From an uncultured Oscillospiraceae bacterium (GTDB taxonomy: Bacteria; Bacillota; Clostridia; Oscillospirales; Acutalibacteraceae): 64,000 nucleotides of DNA. The stretch is from assembly GCA_900544715.1 (NCBI GenBank), contig UQWL01000009.1:43284-107283 (forward strand), written 5' to 3'. Numbering within the stretch: position 1 is the stretch's first letter; each line of letters opens with the position of its first letter. Below, one piece after another: positions 33,581 to 44,441 of the stretch. The translations under genes and the position numbers were made by a program. Under the pieces are notes generated by a model that saw only the letters and a program-made list of their open reading frames with translations, was not told the DNA's origin and made no database searches.

Positions 33581-33773
33581 GACGGCACCTCCAGTTTTCC
33601 GGATATTTTCAGAGCCTGTCAATCCACAGGCACAGCCCCGTTTCCCCCGCCAAGCAACCTTGAGGGCATTGCTCCGCAGGAAACCCGCGGCCCGCCCTTT
33701 GAGCAGGATTTTTCAGGTTCCAGCCTCCCTCTAAAAATGGGCACAAAAAAAGAACCCTCTTAGAGGTAAAATC

Positions 33774-33802
33774 ACTATAGCACACTTTTCTCAAGCGGTC
33801 AA
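33774..33802 (-). promoter_or_regulatory. promoter of rpmG-secE-nusG-rplK-rplA
   Basis: TTGACC-17-TATAGT on the minus strand. The 190-base leader to rpmG contains a CCTC/GAGG hairpin with a T-run just after the start point and a CCTGT / ACAGG hairpin near 33615; no known leader family was recognised. Confidence 0.8.
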
Positions 33803-34030
33803 GTGGATCAAGTGATTTTCCCTGATAAAAGGGCCTTTTACCCGGCTTTTTGGTCATCTGGCCACAGCTTCCCGGTAAAATGGAATAAAAAAGCGCAAAA
33901 TTCACGGCGCTTTGGGGAAGCGGCCTCAATTCCCCCGCATCTCCAAAGCATAAAACAGATACTGCGGTGTGAAATGTTTGGGAGATAACTCTTTCAAACT
34001 GCCCGGTGCAAGAGAGGAATGGTCATTTAT

Positions 34031-34246
34031 ATGGCAATCGTTTATCACAAGCTGATGCGTCTGCTGGCAGAGCGTCAAATCAGCTTTTACCGGCTCAAAA
34101 AATCAGCCAATATCGCAGATGGGACACTCAGCCGCCTTCGCCACAACCACTCCGTATCGATGGCAACCATCGACCGAATCTGCCGGGTGCTGCAATGCCA
34201 GCCTGGCGATCTCATGGAATACATAGAGGATTCGGAACATGGCTGA
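34031..34246 (+). CDS. small Cro/CI-type helix-turn-helix regulator (YozG-like)
   Basis: A 71-residue DNA-binding protein consisting only of the domain: MAIVYHKLMRLLAERQISFY, recognition region TLSRLRHNHSVSMATIDRICRVL, ending CQPGDLMEYI, which is the typical YozG/HTH_26 pattern. AGAGGA is about ten bases before this ATG; the ATG four codons earlier is too close. It stands alone and converges on a membrane protein gene. Targets are unknown. Confidence 0.82.
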   Translation: MAIVYHKLMRLLAERQISFYRLKKSANIADGTLSRLRHNHSVSMATIDRICRVLQCQPGDLMEYIEDSEHG

Positions 34247-34335
34247 AGCCCGGTAAAACCACCCCAATCACCAGCCGCTCTTTCCCGACAGGCACACATT
34301 CTTTCAGCAGATAAAAAGCCTCTGTGAAACGCGCG

Positions 34336-35262
34336 TCATCGGGATTGGGAGGCATAGGCATACGCGCGCGCCTCTTCCCGGCTGCTTCTGCGCAGCTCCA
34401 GCGCATCACACACTGCCCAAGCGGCGGAGCCGATCAAAATAGAGCAGCCTACGGCGAGATAGATCCAGGCGCTTTCTCCTTCGATGCCGTTGATGTTTCC
34501 CATGCCGATGAACCGGTCCAGGCAAAACAGGCCGCCCACATAGGTCATCCATAAATGGCCAAGCCCCTGCGGCCAGTGATTCAGATAAAACTGATGCGCG
34601 CCGAATATACCAAGGCTCCAGGCTAATTTTGCCGCTTTCTTCCGATCCCTTGGCCGTTCGGCGGGCACGGCGGCTTGCTCCGTTACGGGGTAAATCTCCG
34701 TAAAATTCACCAGGAACAACAGGATCATCGCAACCCACATCGGCACAAGCTCCAATAATCCGCTCTTCCCAACCGCCAGCAAAATCACCAGCATCGCTAA
34801 AAGCATCCCAGCCACGGCAAACGACGTGATTTGATAGCTGATATGTTTTTTGAAATGATGCAGAAAAAACAGGAGCAGAGCTGTGCCGTTGAGCGCAATG
34901 AAGCCGATTGCTCCAATCCAGTGGATCACATGCTCCCAGCCCCAGTCATTGATAAAAATGACCGTCATCGCCATCATCGGAGCCACATAAAGCGCGGCCG
35001 TACCAATTTTGCCGGCGTAATGGTAACGGTGATATAAATACGAAATATTCAGGAAAAATGCGGCGGCGGTCAGCCCACCCCAAACCAAAAAGCCGAAGGG
35101 ATGGTCGTAGCCGATCCAGGAGATCGTGTTCTCCTCCCCGAGCGGATTGCGCACGCAACCGAAAATAACATTGTAAACCAGGGCCATCAACAAAATCGTC
35201 AGGCAAAACGTTCGATTTTCGATCAGCGGCGTTCTTTTCTGTTCCTGTAAGTTTTGCATCAT
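34336..35262 (-). CDS. multi-pass membrane protein with C-terminal TM2-like domain
   Basis: A 308-residue protein with about eight membrane segments. The first six (residues 20-195) match no domain I can name. After a charged linker (ERPRDRKKAAKLAWSLG) the sequence GIFGAHQFYLNHWPQGLGHL, two helices and FCLDRF fit a TM2 domain (G-x-x-G-x-H-x-F-Y-L). AAGGAGAGG precedes the ATG. It converges on the small regulator. Function is unknown. Confidence 0.7.
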   Translation of the reverse strand: MMQNLQEQKRTPLIENRTFCLTILLMALVYNVIFGCVRNPLGEENTISWIGYDHPFGFLVWGGLTAAAFFLNISYLYHRYHYAGKIGTAALYVAPMMAMTVIFINDWGWEHVIHWIGAIGFIALNGTALLLFFLHHFKKHISYQITSFAVAGMLLAMLVILLAVGKSGLLELVPMWVAMILLFLVNFTEIYPVTEQAAVPAERPRDRKKAAKLAWSLGIFGAHQFYLNHWPQGLGHLWMTYVGGLFCLDRFIGMGNINGIEGESAWIYLAVGCSILIGSAAWAVCDALELRRSSREEARAYAYASQSR

Positions 35263-35367
35263 TTCCCTCTCCTTACGACAGTTTTCAACAATCTGTTCCC
35301 ATTATATCATTCTTTCCCCATTCAAGAAAGGCTATTTTTTCGCTTTTTGTACCAAGAAAAAACAACT

Positions 35368-35619
35368 TCATTTCCCGTTTTCAAAAAGATCATGGAGACG
35401 TTTCAGGGATAAGGGCCTCTCATATTCCTCTTCCACACGCAGGATCAGCATTTCGGGGAGATGGAAGATATCCTGTTTGAGAAAGGAGGGATAAAAATAC
35501 TCCCGGTGCAGCCGCTCAAATGGGAGCCATTCAAAGGTATGGGTATGTGCGCCCTCATATAGAGTAAAGCGGTCGCCTCTCTCCAACAAACCTTGTTCTG
35601 TTCGAAACGTGATATCCAT
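35368..35619 (-). pseudogene. NUDIX hydrolase relic lacking the Nudix box (83 codons)
   Basis: It starts MDITFRTEQG, the start of a NUDIX hydrolase type common in Clostridia, and then continues FTLYEGAHTHTFEWLPF, YFYPSFLK and HLPEMLILRVEEE, the C-terminal half of the same type. The region between, which should hold the beta strands and the catalytic GX5EX7REUXEEXGU box, is absent, so about 80 residues appear deleted in frame. The frame is open, with AGGGGG upstream, so a short protein could still be made, but it cannot be an active hydrolase. Homology is from memory. Confidence 0.6.
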
Positions 35620-35695
35620 GGCTTTCTTCCCCCTGTCCTCTCATTTCTGTAGGCTTGGCCCGGAGCTTTCGTATTGTTTCGGCATCCCAAACCCC

Positions 35696-36325
35696 TTAAG
35701 AAAAAATACGCGCCAGCAAAAACAGCAGCAACAACAACACCGCGGGCAACGGCAATAAAAGTGCCTGCCTGCGCAGCAATGGCTGCTTTCGGAATAAGAA
35801 GATGCCGACGGCAATCGCAGTGAGCGCGGCGACAGTAACAACGAAGCTTAGCGCAATCGCTGCTGTGTTCAATGGGAGCAGATTCAAAGCACACCCCGCA
35901 ACCGCTTCCACGACCAAGCAGCCTGCTAAGAGGGCTTTTGCCCAGGCGGGCAATTTGGGTTGTAACGGCGCAGTATCAGCCGAAACCGCTTCCCCTTCTG
36001 CTTCCGAAAAGGGCGGCGCTTTCTTTTGTGCTTTTGGTTCCTCAGCTGCTGCGGGATTCGAGAGTTCAGGCAGGAATAGCGACTCCGGCACCTGATAATC
36101 TTCCGCCACCGAGTGGTATCTCGCATTAAAGAGTTCATCCACCGAGACGGACAGTTCCCGCGCCAGGGCAGGGGCTTGCACCAGTGCCGGATACCCGCGT
36201 CCCTCCTCCCAGGCAGCGATGTCCGCCGGAGATAGATTCAGCCGCCGCGCAAGCGCTTCCCGGGAAATGCCTTGCCTCTCCCGCGCCTGCGCGATAAAAA
36301 CGCCAATTTTCTTTTGGTCATGCAT
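35696..36325 (-). CDS. XRE-family helix-turn-helix protein with C-terminal membrane segments
   Basis: A 209-residue protein. The N-terminal Cro/CI domain (IGVFIAQARERQGISREALARRLNLS, broken here by family variation) covers residues 6-60. An acidic, alanine-rich linker is followed by three hydrophobic helices (about 128-147, 152-174 and 185-205). Such membrane-tethered XRE regulators are common in Firmicutes. The ATG at 36325 has GGCGGTG five bases upstream. It lies directly at the edge of the AT-rich block, so its original promoter may have been replaced. Confidence 0.82.
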   Translation of the reverse strand: MHDQKKIGVFIAQARERQGISREALARRLNLSPADIAAWEEGRGYPALVQAPALARELSVSVDELFNARYHSVAEDYQVPESLFLPELSNPAAAEEPKAQKKAPPFSEAEGEAVSADTAPLQPKLPAWAKALLAGCLVVEAVAGCALNLLPLNTAAIALSFVVTVAALTAIAVGIFLFRKQPLLRRQALLLPLPAVLLLLLFLLARIFS

Positions 36326-36365
36326 TTTAACACCGCCAATTCCTTGAAAACAGGTTCCTACCAAT

Positions 36366-37659
36366 TTAATATTTTATCATAAAAATAACACCTTGTTCTG
36401 TTAAAAGGGAACGAGCAATTTGAAGTCTTTTAGACATAAAACTGCTCCATTTTGAATGACGAAAGCCATCTTCCGTATCAACATAACAATCATCATATAT
36501 AAAATCGTTTTTTTCCTCTATTATACGGCGGGTCAATATAGATAAGGTCAACTTTACCTCTATGTGTTTTCTCTAACAGCTTAAGCGAAGCGAGATTATC
36601 CCTCTCAATGAGAAAGTTCATATTGCCGCCGTTGTCGATGAAAAGGTCTTTTTCTTCGGAAAGTACAGGCGTATGCGTTGCAAGCACTTCATCTATTTCC
36701 TCTCGGTGTTCCTCGAAAACAAGCCCGTATTTTTTACCGTTCACATCTTTCTCAAGCTCGGAAAGATAGGAGAGCAGGTTGCCCGTATTTTCGTCCTGCG
36801 GTGCGGACGATATATAAGTGCGTATTTTTCCGATTTTTGCAATCAGGTCATCACGCTTTTGCTTTGAAATGTTCCCCGTTTTACTTTCATCAATGGTTGC
36901 TTTTGCTTTCGATTCAGTTACAATATTTTCTTCTGTATCTCCAAATATTGAATCAAGCAAATCGTACAAGCCTGATTCTTTCCAAAGCTCTGTAATCCCG
37001 AGATTATCAAGAGCCTTATCGGTTGCATATTCTACAGCGGGTTTGCACACGAATGTGGCTATAATCACCAAAATTTTAATAGCGAGAAACCACTTGCTCT
37101 TTTTGAACTTATCCCATTCTGCCTTGGGTGAAAATTGCTTTTTGTTGACAATTTCCGATATTTCTTCATTTATGTCATTCTGTGTGATTTCGCCGCTCTC
37201 ATATAACTTTTGAGCATCATCAACAGAAAAATCATCTGTAACCATATCGGATAGAAAGTCATATTTGGGTAGTGCGTCAATAATACCTGCGATTCCAGAA
37301 AGATTTAATCCTGATATGGTGCTAATAGCAGATGTGTTTGCCTGTAACCCCGATATAATTCCTTTAATGTTATGAGTGTCAAAAGCTCTCGTTTGTTCAA
37401 AAATCGGAGCATAGGCAATATTTAATTGTCGAATAGACTCTGAAAGTGGAGAAATCAAGTCGCGATATTCTTCAAGTGCAGCAGTAACACCCCTTAAAGG
37501 TGTTTTTATACTATTTATCGTCTGCTGTAATTCCTTAAGTGCAGAAGTCGCTCCTAATGTTTCTATTTTCATTGCAGATAAATAAGCAGTGTTTTCTTTT
37601 AATTTTTGCACTGCTTCAAAAGTAGGGTTTGTAATCTTTAATGAATCAAATCCGTCCAT
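36366..37659 (-). pseudogene. chimeric, frameshifted and truncated adenine-specific DNA methyltransferase gene
   Basis: Residues 1-265 (from MDGFDSLKITNPTFEAVQKL) are a helical protein of unknown family with one hydrophobic segment (IKILVIIATFVC). From KTGNISKQKRDDLIAKIGKI onward the frame becomes the N-terminal part of a type III-like adenine methyltransferase, reaching IYIDPPYNRGK (motif IV, DPPY). There a run of seven A (36508-36514 on the plus strand as T) shifts the frame; with six A it would continue KNDFIYDDCYVDTEDGFRHS. Even then it stops at EQGVIFMIKY, far short of a full enzyme. GGAGG precedes the ATG at 37659. It is probably non-functional as a methyltransferase; the N-terminal part may still be made. 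Confidence 0.75.
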
Positions 37660-37819
37660 ATATATTTCCTCCAATTATTCAATCTAACACATTATTTCAT
37701 CTTCTATATTTTTCAAGCGCCCAAACCAATCTTTGTAATAATGACAATCTATGCAGTCCTTTTTGAAGCATAAGTATTTGTACTTTTTATAATCCAATAT
37801 ATTTTACAATAATTATACT

Positions 37820-39049
37820 TCATATCATCCATATTGGAACGATTAGGTTATTGCTGTCGAATACGCTTAGTTGCTCTGACATACAGAGCACAGCGGAGGT
37901 GCCGAGGACAAGCGGTGATTTATTTATCAGACCGAAGGTCTTTGTTATTCGCTTATCGGGAGTTGCTGTTTTCTTAATTTCAAGTGGGCAGAGTTTGCCG
38001 TCACCTTCGATAATTACATCAATCTCTCTCGCATCGCGGTCACGGTAGTAGTTGAGATACGGCTCTTTACCTGCGTTTTGATAGCTTTTCATAATTTCCG
38101 AAACGGTGAAGTTTTCGAGCAAAGCTCCGCTCATTGCGCCGCTTTCTGCAACCTCGGGAGATGACCATTTTGTGAGATAGCAGACGAGCCCTGTATCATA
38201 AAAATAAAGTTTCGGTGTTTTGATAGTACGCTTCAGCACATTATTTGAATACGGATGCAGTAGGAATATAACACCGAGCGTTTCAAGTATTTGTAGCCAC
38301 GCTTTTGCTGTTACTTGGTCAATGTCTGCATCATCAGCTATGGCTTTATAATTCACAAGCTGTGAAGCACGCGCGGCAACCGCCGTAATAAACTTTGCAA
38401 ATTTAAGGGCGTCAATCGCACCCGAAAGCTCTCTCACATCTCGCTCAATATATGTTGATAAATATGATGAGTAGTACATATTCCTGTCATTGTAAAGACC
38501 GCTTGCAAGTCCGGGCATACAACCATTCCAAATGCGTTCATACATTTCGGGCGTAGTGAGTGATTTGATTTTTTTGCTATCCTCTAAAAGCGCATCAAAA
38601 TCGGTAGTAAACGGTCTTGGCTCACATCCGACAATCTCTCTTTGTGATAACGGCGACATATGGAGTAGTGCAACACGGCCTGCGAGTGATTCCTGAACGC
38701 CCTGCATCAAACGGAATATTTGCGAGCCCGTCAGCCAAAAATCACCGGGATTATGATGCTCGTCAACGTGAATTTTTATATATGTGAAGAGCTCGGGCGC
38801 ATACTGCACCTCGTCTATAATAATCGGCGGTTTATGAAGCTGCAGAAACATCTTCGGGTCATTCTTCGCCATTTCTCTGACGGTCAAATCATCAAGAGAA
38901 ATATACTCACGGCCGATATTTTCTTTCTTTGCAAGATTTTGAAGCATAGTTGTTTTACCAGACTGACGGGGACCTGTAAGAAGAATTGCCGACCAAGTCT
39001 TTGAAAGTTCGGTTATACGCTGTTCCATATGTCGATTTATATAGCTCAT
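37820..39049 (-). CDS. AAA ATPase with DUF4143
   Basis: A 409-residue cytoplasmic protein. Walker A GPRQSGKT is near residue 30, Walker B PPIIIDEVQYAPEL near residue 80, sensor region FWLTGSQIFRLMQG, and the C-terminal DUF4143 with a nuclease-like DREIDVIIE pattern (here RDAREIDVIIEGDGKLCPLEIK, D-E-K arrangement). The family is widespread in accessory regions and of uncertain role. AGGTG is six bases before the ATG at 39049; its own promoter is upstream. Composition is AT-richer than the core genes, fitting transfer. Confidence 0.88.
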   Translation of the reverse strand: MSYINRHMEQRITELSKTWSAILLTGPRQSGKTTMLQNLAKKENIGREYISLDDLTVREMAKNDPKMFLQLHKPPIIIDEVQYAPELFTYIKIHVDEHHNPGDFWLTGSQIFRLMQGVQESLAGRVALLHMSPLSQREIVGCEPRPFTTDFDALLEDSKKIKSLTTPEMYERIWNGCMPGLASGLYNDRNMYYSSYLSTYIERDVRELSGAIDALKFAKFITAVAARASQLVNYKAIADDADIDQVTAKAWLQILETLGVIFLLHPYSNNVLKRTIKTPKLYFYDTGLVCYLTKWSSPEVAESGAMSGALLENFTVSEIMKSYQNAGKEPYLNYYRDRDAREIDVIIEGDGKLCPLEIKKTATPDKRITKTFGLINKSPLVLGTSAVLCMSEQLSVFDSNNLIVPIWMI

Positions 39050-39083
39050 AATACACCTCATGAGAGTATCGTTTTCTGTTTAT

Positions 39084-39112
39084 ATTATATTCTATTATGT
39101 CCAGCAAGTCAA
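39084..39112 (-). promoter_or_regulatory. promoter of the DUF4143 ATPase gene
   Basis: TTGACT-17-TATAAT on the minus strand. Confidence 0.8.
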
Positions 39113-39160
39113 TAAAAATCTCGGCTAAAATATGAAGCTTTATTATTTTAGCCGATATTT
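39110..39160. terminator. bidirectional-looking terminator upstream of the ATPase gene
   Basis: Stem TCGGCTAAAAT / ATTTTAGCCGA with T-runs on both sides (GATTTTTATT on minus, ATATTTTTG on plus). On the minus strand its tail overlaps the -35 of the ATPase promoter, insulating it from ppdK. Confidence 0.65.
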
Positions 39161-39171
39161 TTGAGTTTTTA

Positions 39172-39212
39172 TATAGAAAAACCACCCAACTGCATTTCTG
39201 CAATCGGGTGGC
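39172..39212 (-). terminator. intrinsic terminator after ppdK
   Basis: A 13-bp stem with GAAA loop (CCACCCGATTGCA and its partner, two G-T pairs), then TTTTTCT on the minus strand. Confidence 0.85.
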
Positions 39213-39217
39213 CGTTA

Positions 39218-39337
39218 TTAGATATAAACATTAACGGTTATGTCTTGCCACTGTGAGCGGCGGAGATACTGACCGTTTTGTTTTCTGTATTGTTCAGCCG
39301 TATCGAAGTCGATATTAAAGCTGTAATACAGGGAAGT
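39218..39337 (-). pseudogene. 3' tail of an unidentified gene
   Basis: Directly after the ppdK stop a frame reads SLYYSFNIDFDTAEQY, then KQNGQYLRRSQW, ending DITVNVYI and a TAA. It looks like coding sequence but has no start or ribosome binding site and only remains open backwards by running through ppdK in another frame. It is probably the severed end of a gene from the transferred block. The family is not recognised. Confidence 0.35.
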
Positions 39338-39338
39338 C

Positions 39339-41975
<2,637 letters not shown>

Positions 41976-42067
41976 TCCAAATCATCCTCCAATTTAAATA
42001 TCAGCGAAATAATCACGACCACGGCCGGGTTCTCTAAAAAACTTAGGGCCGGTTTACGTCAACCTGC

Positions 42068-42076
42068 ATTATAACA
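42068..42076 (-). promoter_or_regulatory. extended -10 of the ppdK promoter
   Basis: TGTTATAAT on the minus strand; the -35 is weak (TGGAAA). The leader holds a CGGCC / GGCCG hairpin near 42025-42055. Confidence 0.55.
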
Positions 42077-42190
42077 GATACGCACAATTTTTTCCATGCA
42101 TGATTGATATAAATTCGTGTTTTTGGCGTTTCCTTGTTTTGTATATTATAGATACCTTTTTACAATTTCGATCCCGAATTTTCGAAAAGC

Positions 42191-42219
42191 TTGAAAAATT
42201 GCCGCATTCTTGGCATAAT
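42191..42219 (+). promoter_or_regulatory. promoter of glmU-pth-HAD-mfd
   Basis: TTGAAA-17-CATAAT, about 70 bases before glmU. Confidence 0.6.
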
Positions 42220-42289
42220 ATTAGAATCGTAAGAAATGGTTTGTTTGACGCGTAATGATGATAATATAGGAAGGAAAGGGATCGCATTC

Positions 42290-43672
42290 ATGCAAAACAG
42301 CTGTTGCGCAGTTATTCTCGCCGCCAGCGACGGCAAACAGATGAAATCCTCCCGGCCGACTGCCATGGCGGAGGTACTCTTCCAGCCGATGATCGACTGG
42401 GTGCTTGACGCCGTACAGAACGCGGGTATCGAATCAACCTGCACCGTTGCCGCCCACTGCGGAGCCCTGGCCAGCCACCTGGAGGGGCGCGGCGAAACCG
42501 TGCTTCTGGAACCCTCCGGCGCAGGCTCTGCCCTCTTGCAGGCGCGCGCCTTTCTGGAGCGTTTTCGCGGCGGAGACGTGTTCCTCCTCAACGGAAACAC
42601 GCCCCTGATGGATTCTGATACGATCCGCGCCGCCTTTGAGGAGCACAAGCAGGCGGGGAACGCGGCCACCATTCTTGCCGCCCGTCTGGAAAACCCCAGC
42701 GGATATCACCGCATCCTCCGCGACGCGGACGGGGCTTTTACCGGCCTTGCCGCGCAGCAGGATGCTGGTGAAATGGCGCTGCAAATCCGGGAGGTCTCCT
42801 CCGGCGCCGTTTGGTTCCAATGCGACCAGCTGCTTTGGGCGATGAGCCAGATCGCCACGGGAAGTGAAGGTACAAACTCCGATTGGGCGGGCGTGGTGCA
42901 ACGCCTGCTCGCAGGCGGGCAGCGCGCGGGCGTATTTACCGCCGCTGATCCGGATAGCGCGCTCATAGCTGACGACCGCGTCCAATTGCTCCACTTGAAC
43001 AACCGCGCCCGCCAGCGGATGCTGACGCACTGGCTTTTGGAGGGGGCGGATATCCCCTGCGCCGACGGCGTGTTCATCGGGCCGGGCGTTACGATCGGGG
43101 CGGATACCCGCATCCTGCCGGGCACCATTCTGCGCGGAAAAACCGTGATCGGCAAAAACTGCATCATCGGCCCTAACACCCATCTCATCGACACTTCGGT
43201 CGGCGACAATGTGAAGCTCGACAATGTGCTCAGCGAGCAGGCGGAAATTCAGGATGGCGCCGATATCGGCCCGTTCGTCCACCTGCGCCCCAATGCAAAA
43301 ATTGGGCCGCACACGCACCTGGGCAATTTTGTAGAGGTGAAAAACGCCCAAATCGGGGAAGGCACGAAGGTATCCCACCTGACCTATGTGGGCGATGCAG
43401 ACGTGGGCAAAGGCGTGAATTTCGGCTGCGGCTGCGTCACCGTGAATTACACCGGGAAGGAAAAGCACCGCACCGTGATCGGCGACCACGCTTTCATCGG
43501 CTGCAACTCCAACCTCGTTGCCCCTGTCAGGGTGGGCGATTATGGATATACGGCCGCAGGCTCCACCATCACCGACGATGTGCCCGCGAACGCCCTGGGC
43601 ATCGCGCGTGCGCGGCAGGTGAATAAAGAGGGCTGGGTGCTGCGCAAAAAGCCCTATAAGGGCATGAAATAA
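42290..43672 (+). CDS. glmU: GlmU-like protein, acetyltransferase domain intact, uridylyltransferase domain degenerate
   Basis: Two-domain protein of 460 residues, the standard length and order. GlmU normally acetylates glucosamine-1-P (C-terminal left-handed beta helix) and then adds UMP (N-terminal domain). The C-terminal part keeps GPFVHLRP, SHLTYVGD (catalytic histidine) and CVTVNYTG. The N-terminal signature is VILAASDGKQMKSSRPT instead of LAAGxGTRMxSxxPK, and NGNTPLM replaces GDVPL, so key residues for nucleotide and Mg binding are changed. AGGAAGGAAAGGG precedes the ATG. It is the first gene of a four-gene run with pth and mfd, as in Bacillus-type order. Confidence 0.88.
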   Translation: MQNSCCAVILAASDGKQMKSSRPTAMAEVLFQPMIDWVLDAVQNAGIESTCTVAAHCGALASHLEGRGETVLLEPSGAGSALLQARAFLERFRGGDVFLLNGNTPLMDSDTIRAAFEEHKQAGNAATILAARLENPSGYHRILRDADGAFTGLAAQQDAGEMALQIREVSSGAVWFQCDQLLWAMSQIATGSEGTNSDWAGVVQRLLAGGQRAGVFTAADPDSALIADDRVQLLHLNNRARQRMLTHWLLEGADIPCADGVFIGPGVTIGADTRILPGTILRGKTVIGKNCIIGPNTHLIDTSVGDNVKLDNVLSEQAEIQDGADIGPFVHLRPNAKIGPHTHLGNFVEVKNAQIGEGTKVSHLTYVGDADVGKGVNFGCGCVTVNYTGKEKHRTVIGDHAFIGCNSNLVAPVRVGDYGYTAAGSTITDDVPANALGIARARQVNKEGWVLRKKPYKGMK

Positions 43673-43699
43673 GACCGAATGTATTATCTTCTAAGCCTA

Positions 43700-43733
43700 G
43701 GGCTGTGGGCGCTTCCACAGCCCCATTTGTGCG
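43700..43733 (+). terminator. hairpin between glmU and pth
   Basis: Stem GGGCTGTGG / CCACAGCCC with a weak CATTTGT tail. It may attenuate rather than stop transcription. A TATAAT at 43756-43761 lies beyond it. Confidence 0.45.
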
Positions 43734-43784
43734 TGCCATTTGCGAATATTTCAAAATATAATGGAAAAAGGCTGGAAAAGCGTT

Positions 43785-44405
43785 ATGTCTATGTTTGAAA
43801 AGTGGAAAACGAACCGCTCCCCTTCCCCCTCCGGCGCACCGGAATTTTTGATCGTGGGCCTCGGCAATCCCGGGCCAAAATATGAATTCACCCGCCACAA
43901 TGCGGGCTTTCTCTGCATCGACCTGCTCGCACAGCAGCTCGGCGTGAGGATTGACCGCATCAAATTCAAATCCGTTGTGGCCGATGTTGCAATCGAGGGC
44001 CGCCGCTGCATCCTTATGAAGCCGCAGACCTTTATGAACAACAGCGGCGAAGCGGTGCGTGACGCGGCGAATTTCTACAAAATCCCGCCGGAGCATATCA
44101 TTATACTATTTGATGATATCTCCCTTCCGCCGGGCAAGCTGCGCATCCGCCGGAAGGGTTCGGACGGCGGTCACAACGGCATCAAGAGTATCCTTTATCT
44201 GCTGGGCAGCGATCAGTTTCCCCGTGTGAAGCTCGGCGTGGGCACAAAGCCGCACCCAGATTATGACCTTGCCGATTGGGTGCTCTCCACCTTCCAAAAA
44301 GACGAGTTCCCCCTGATGAAGGAAGCGATGGAAAAGGCCTGCGAGGCAGTGCCCCTGCTCGTGCGGGAGGAGACGGACCGCGCGATGAACCTTTACAACT
44401 CGTAA
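43785..44405 (+). CDS. pth: peptidyl-tRNA hydrolase
   Basis: Releases tRNA from peptidyl-tRNA that has dropped off ribosomes. It has 206 residues with a short extra N-terminal stretch. GLGNPGPKYEFTRHNAGF carries the catalytic histidine, KPQTFMNNSGEAV follows, and DDISLPPGKLRIRRKGSDGGHNG is cut by variation but complete. The ATG at 43785 has GGAAAAG five bases upstream. It lies between glmU and mfd as commonly seen. Confidence 0.96.
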   Translation: MSMFEKWKTNRSPSPSGAPEFLIVGLGNPGPKYEFTRHNAGFLCIDLLAQQLGVRIDRIKFKSVVADVAIEGRRCILMKPQTFMNNSGEAVRDAANFYKIPPEHIIILFDDISLPPGKLRIRRKGSDGGHNGIKSILYLLGSDQFPRVKLGVGTKPHPDYDLADWVLSTFQKDEFPLMKEAMEKACEAVPLLVREETDRAMNLYNS

Positions 44406-44441
44406 GCCCTTATTCCTTACTTTTAGAAAGGCCGTGCAGAG

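Noticed and set aside
36326..39337. Intact restriction-modification system
   Set aside because: Only part of a methyltransferase is present, frameshifted and truncated, and no restriction subunit was found.
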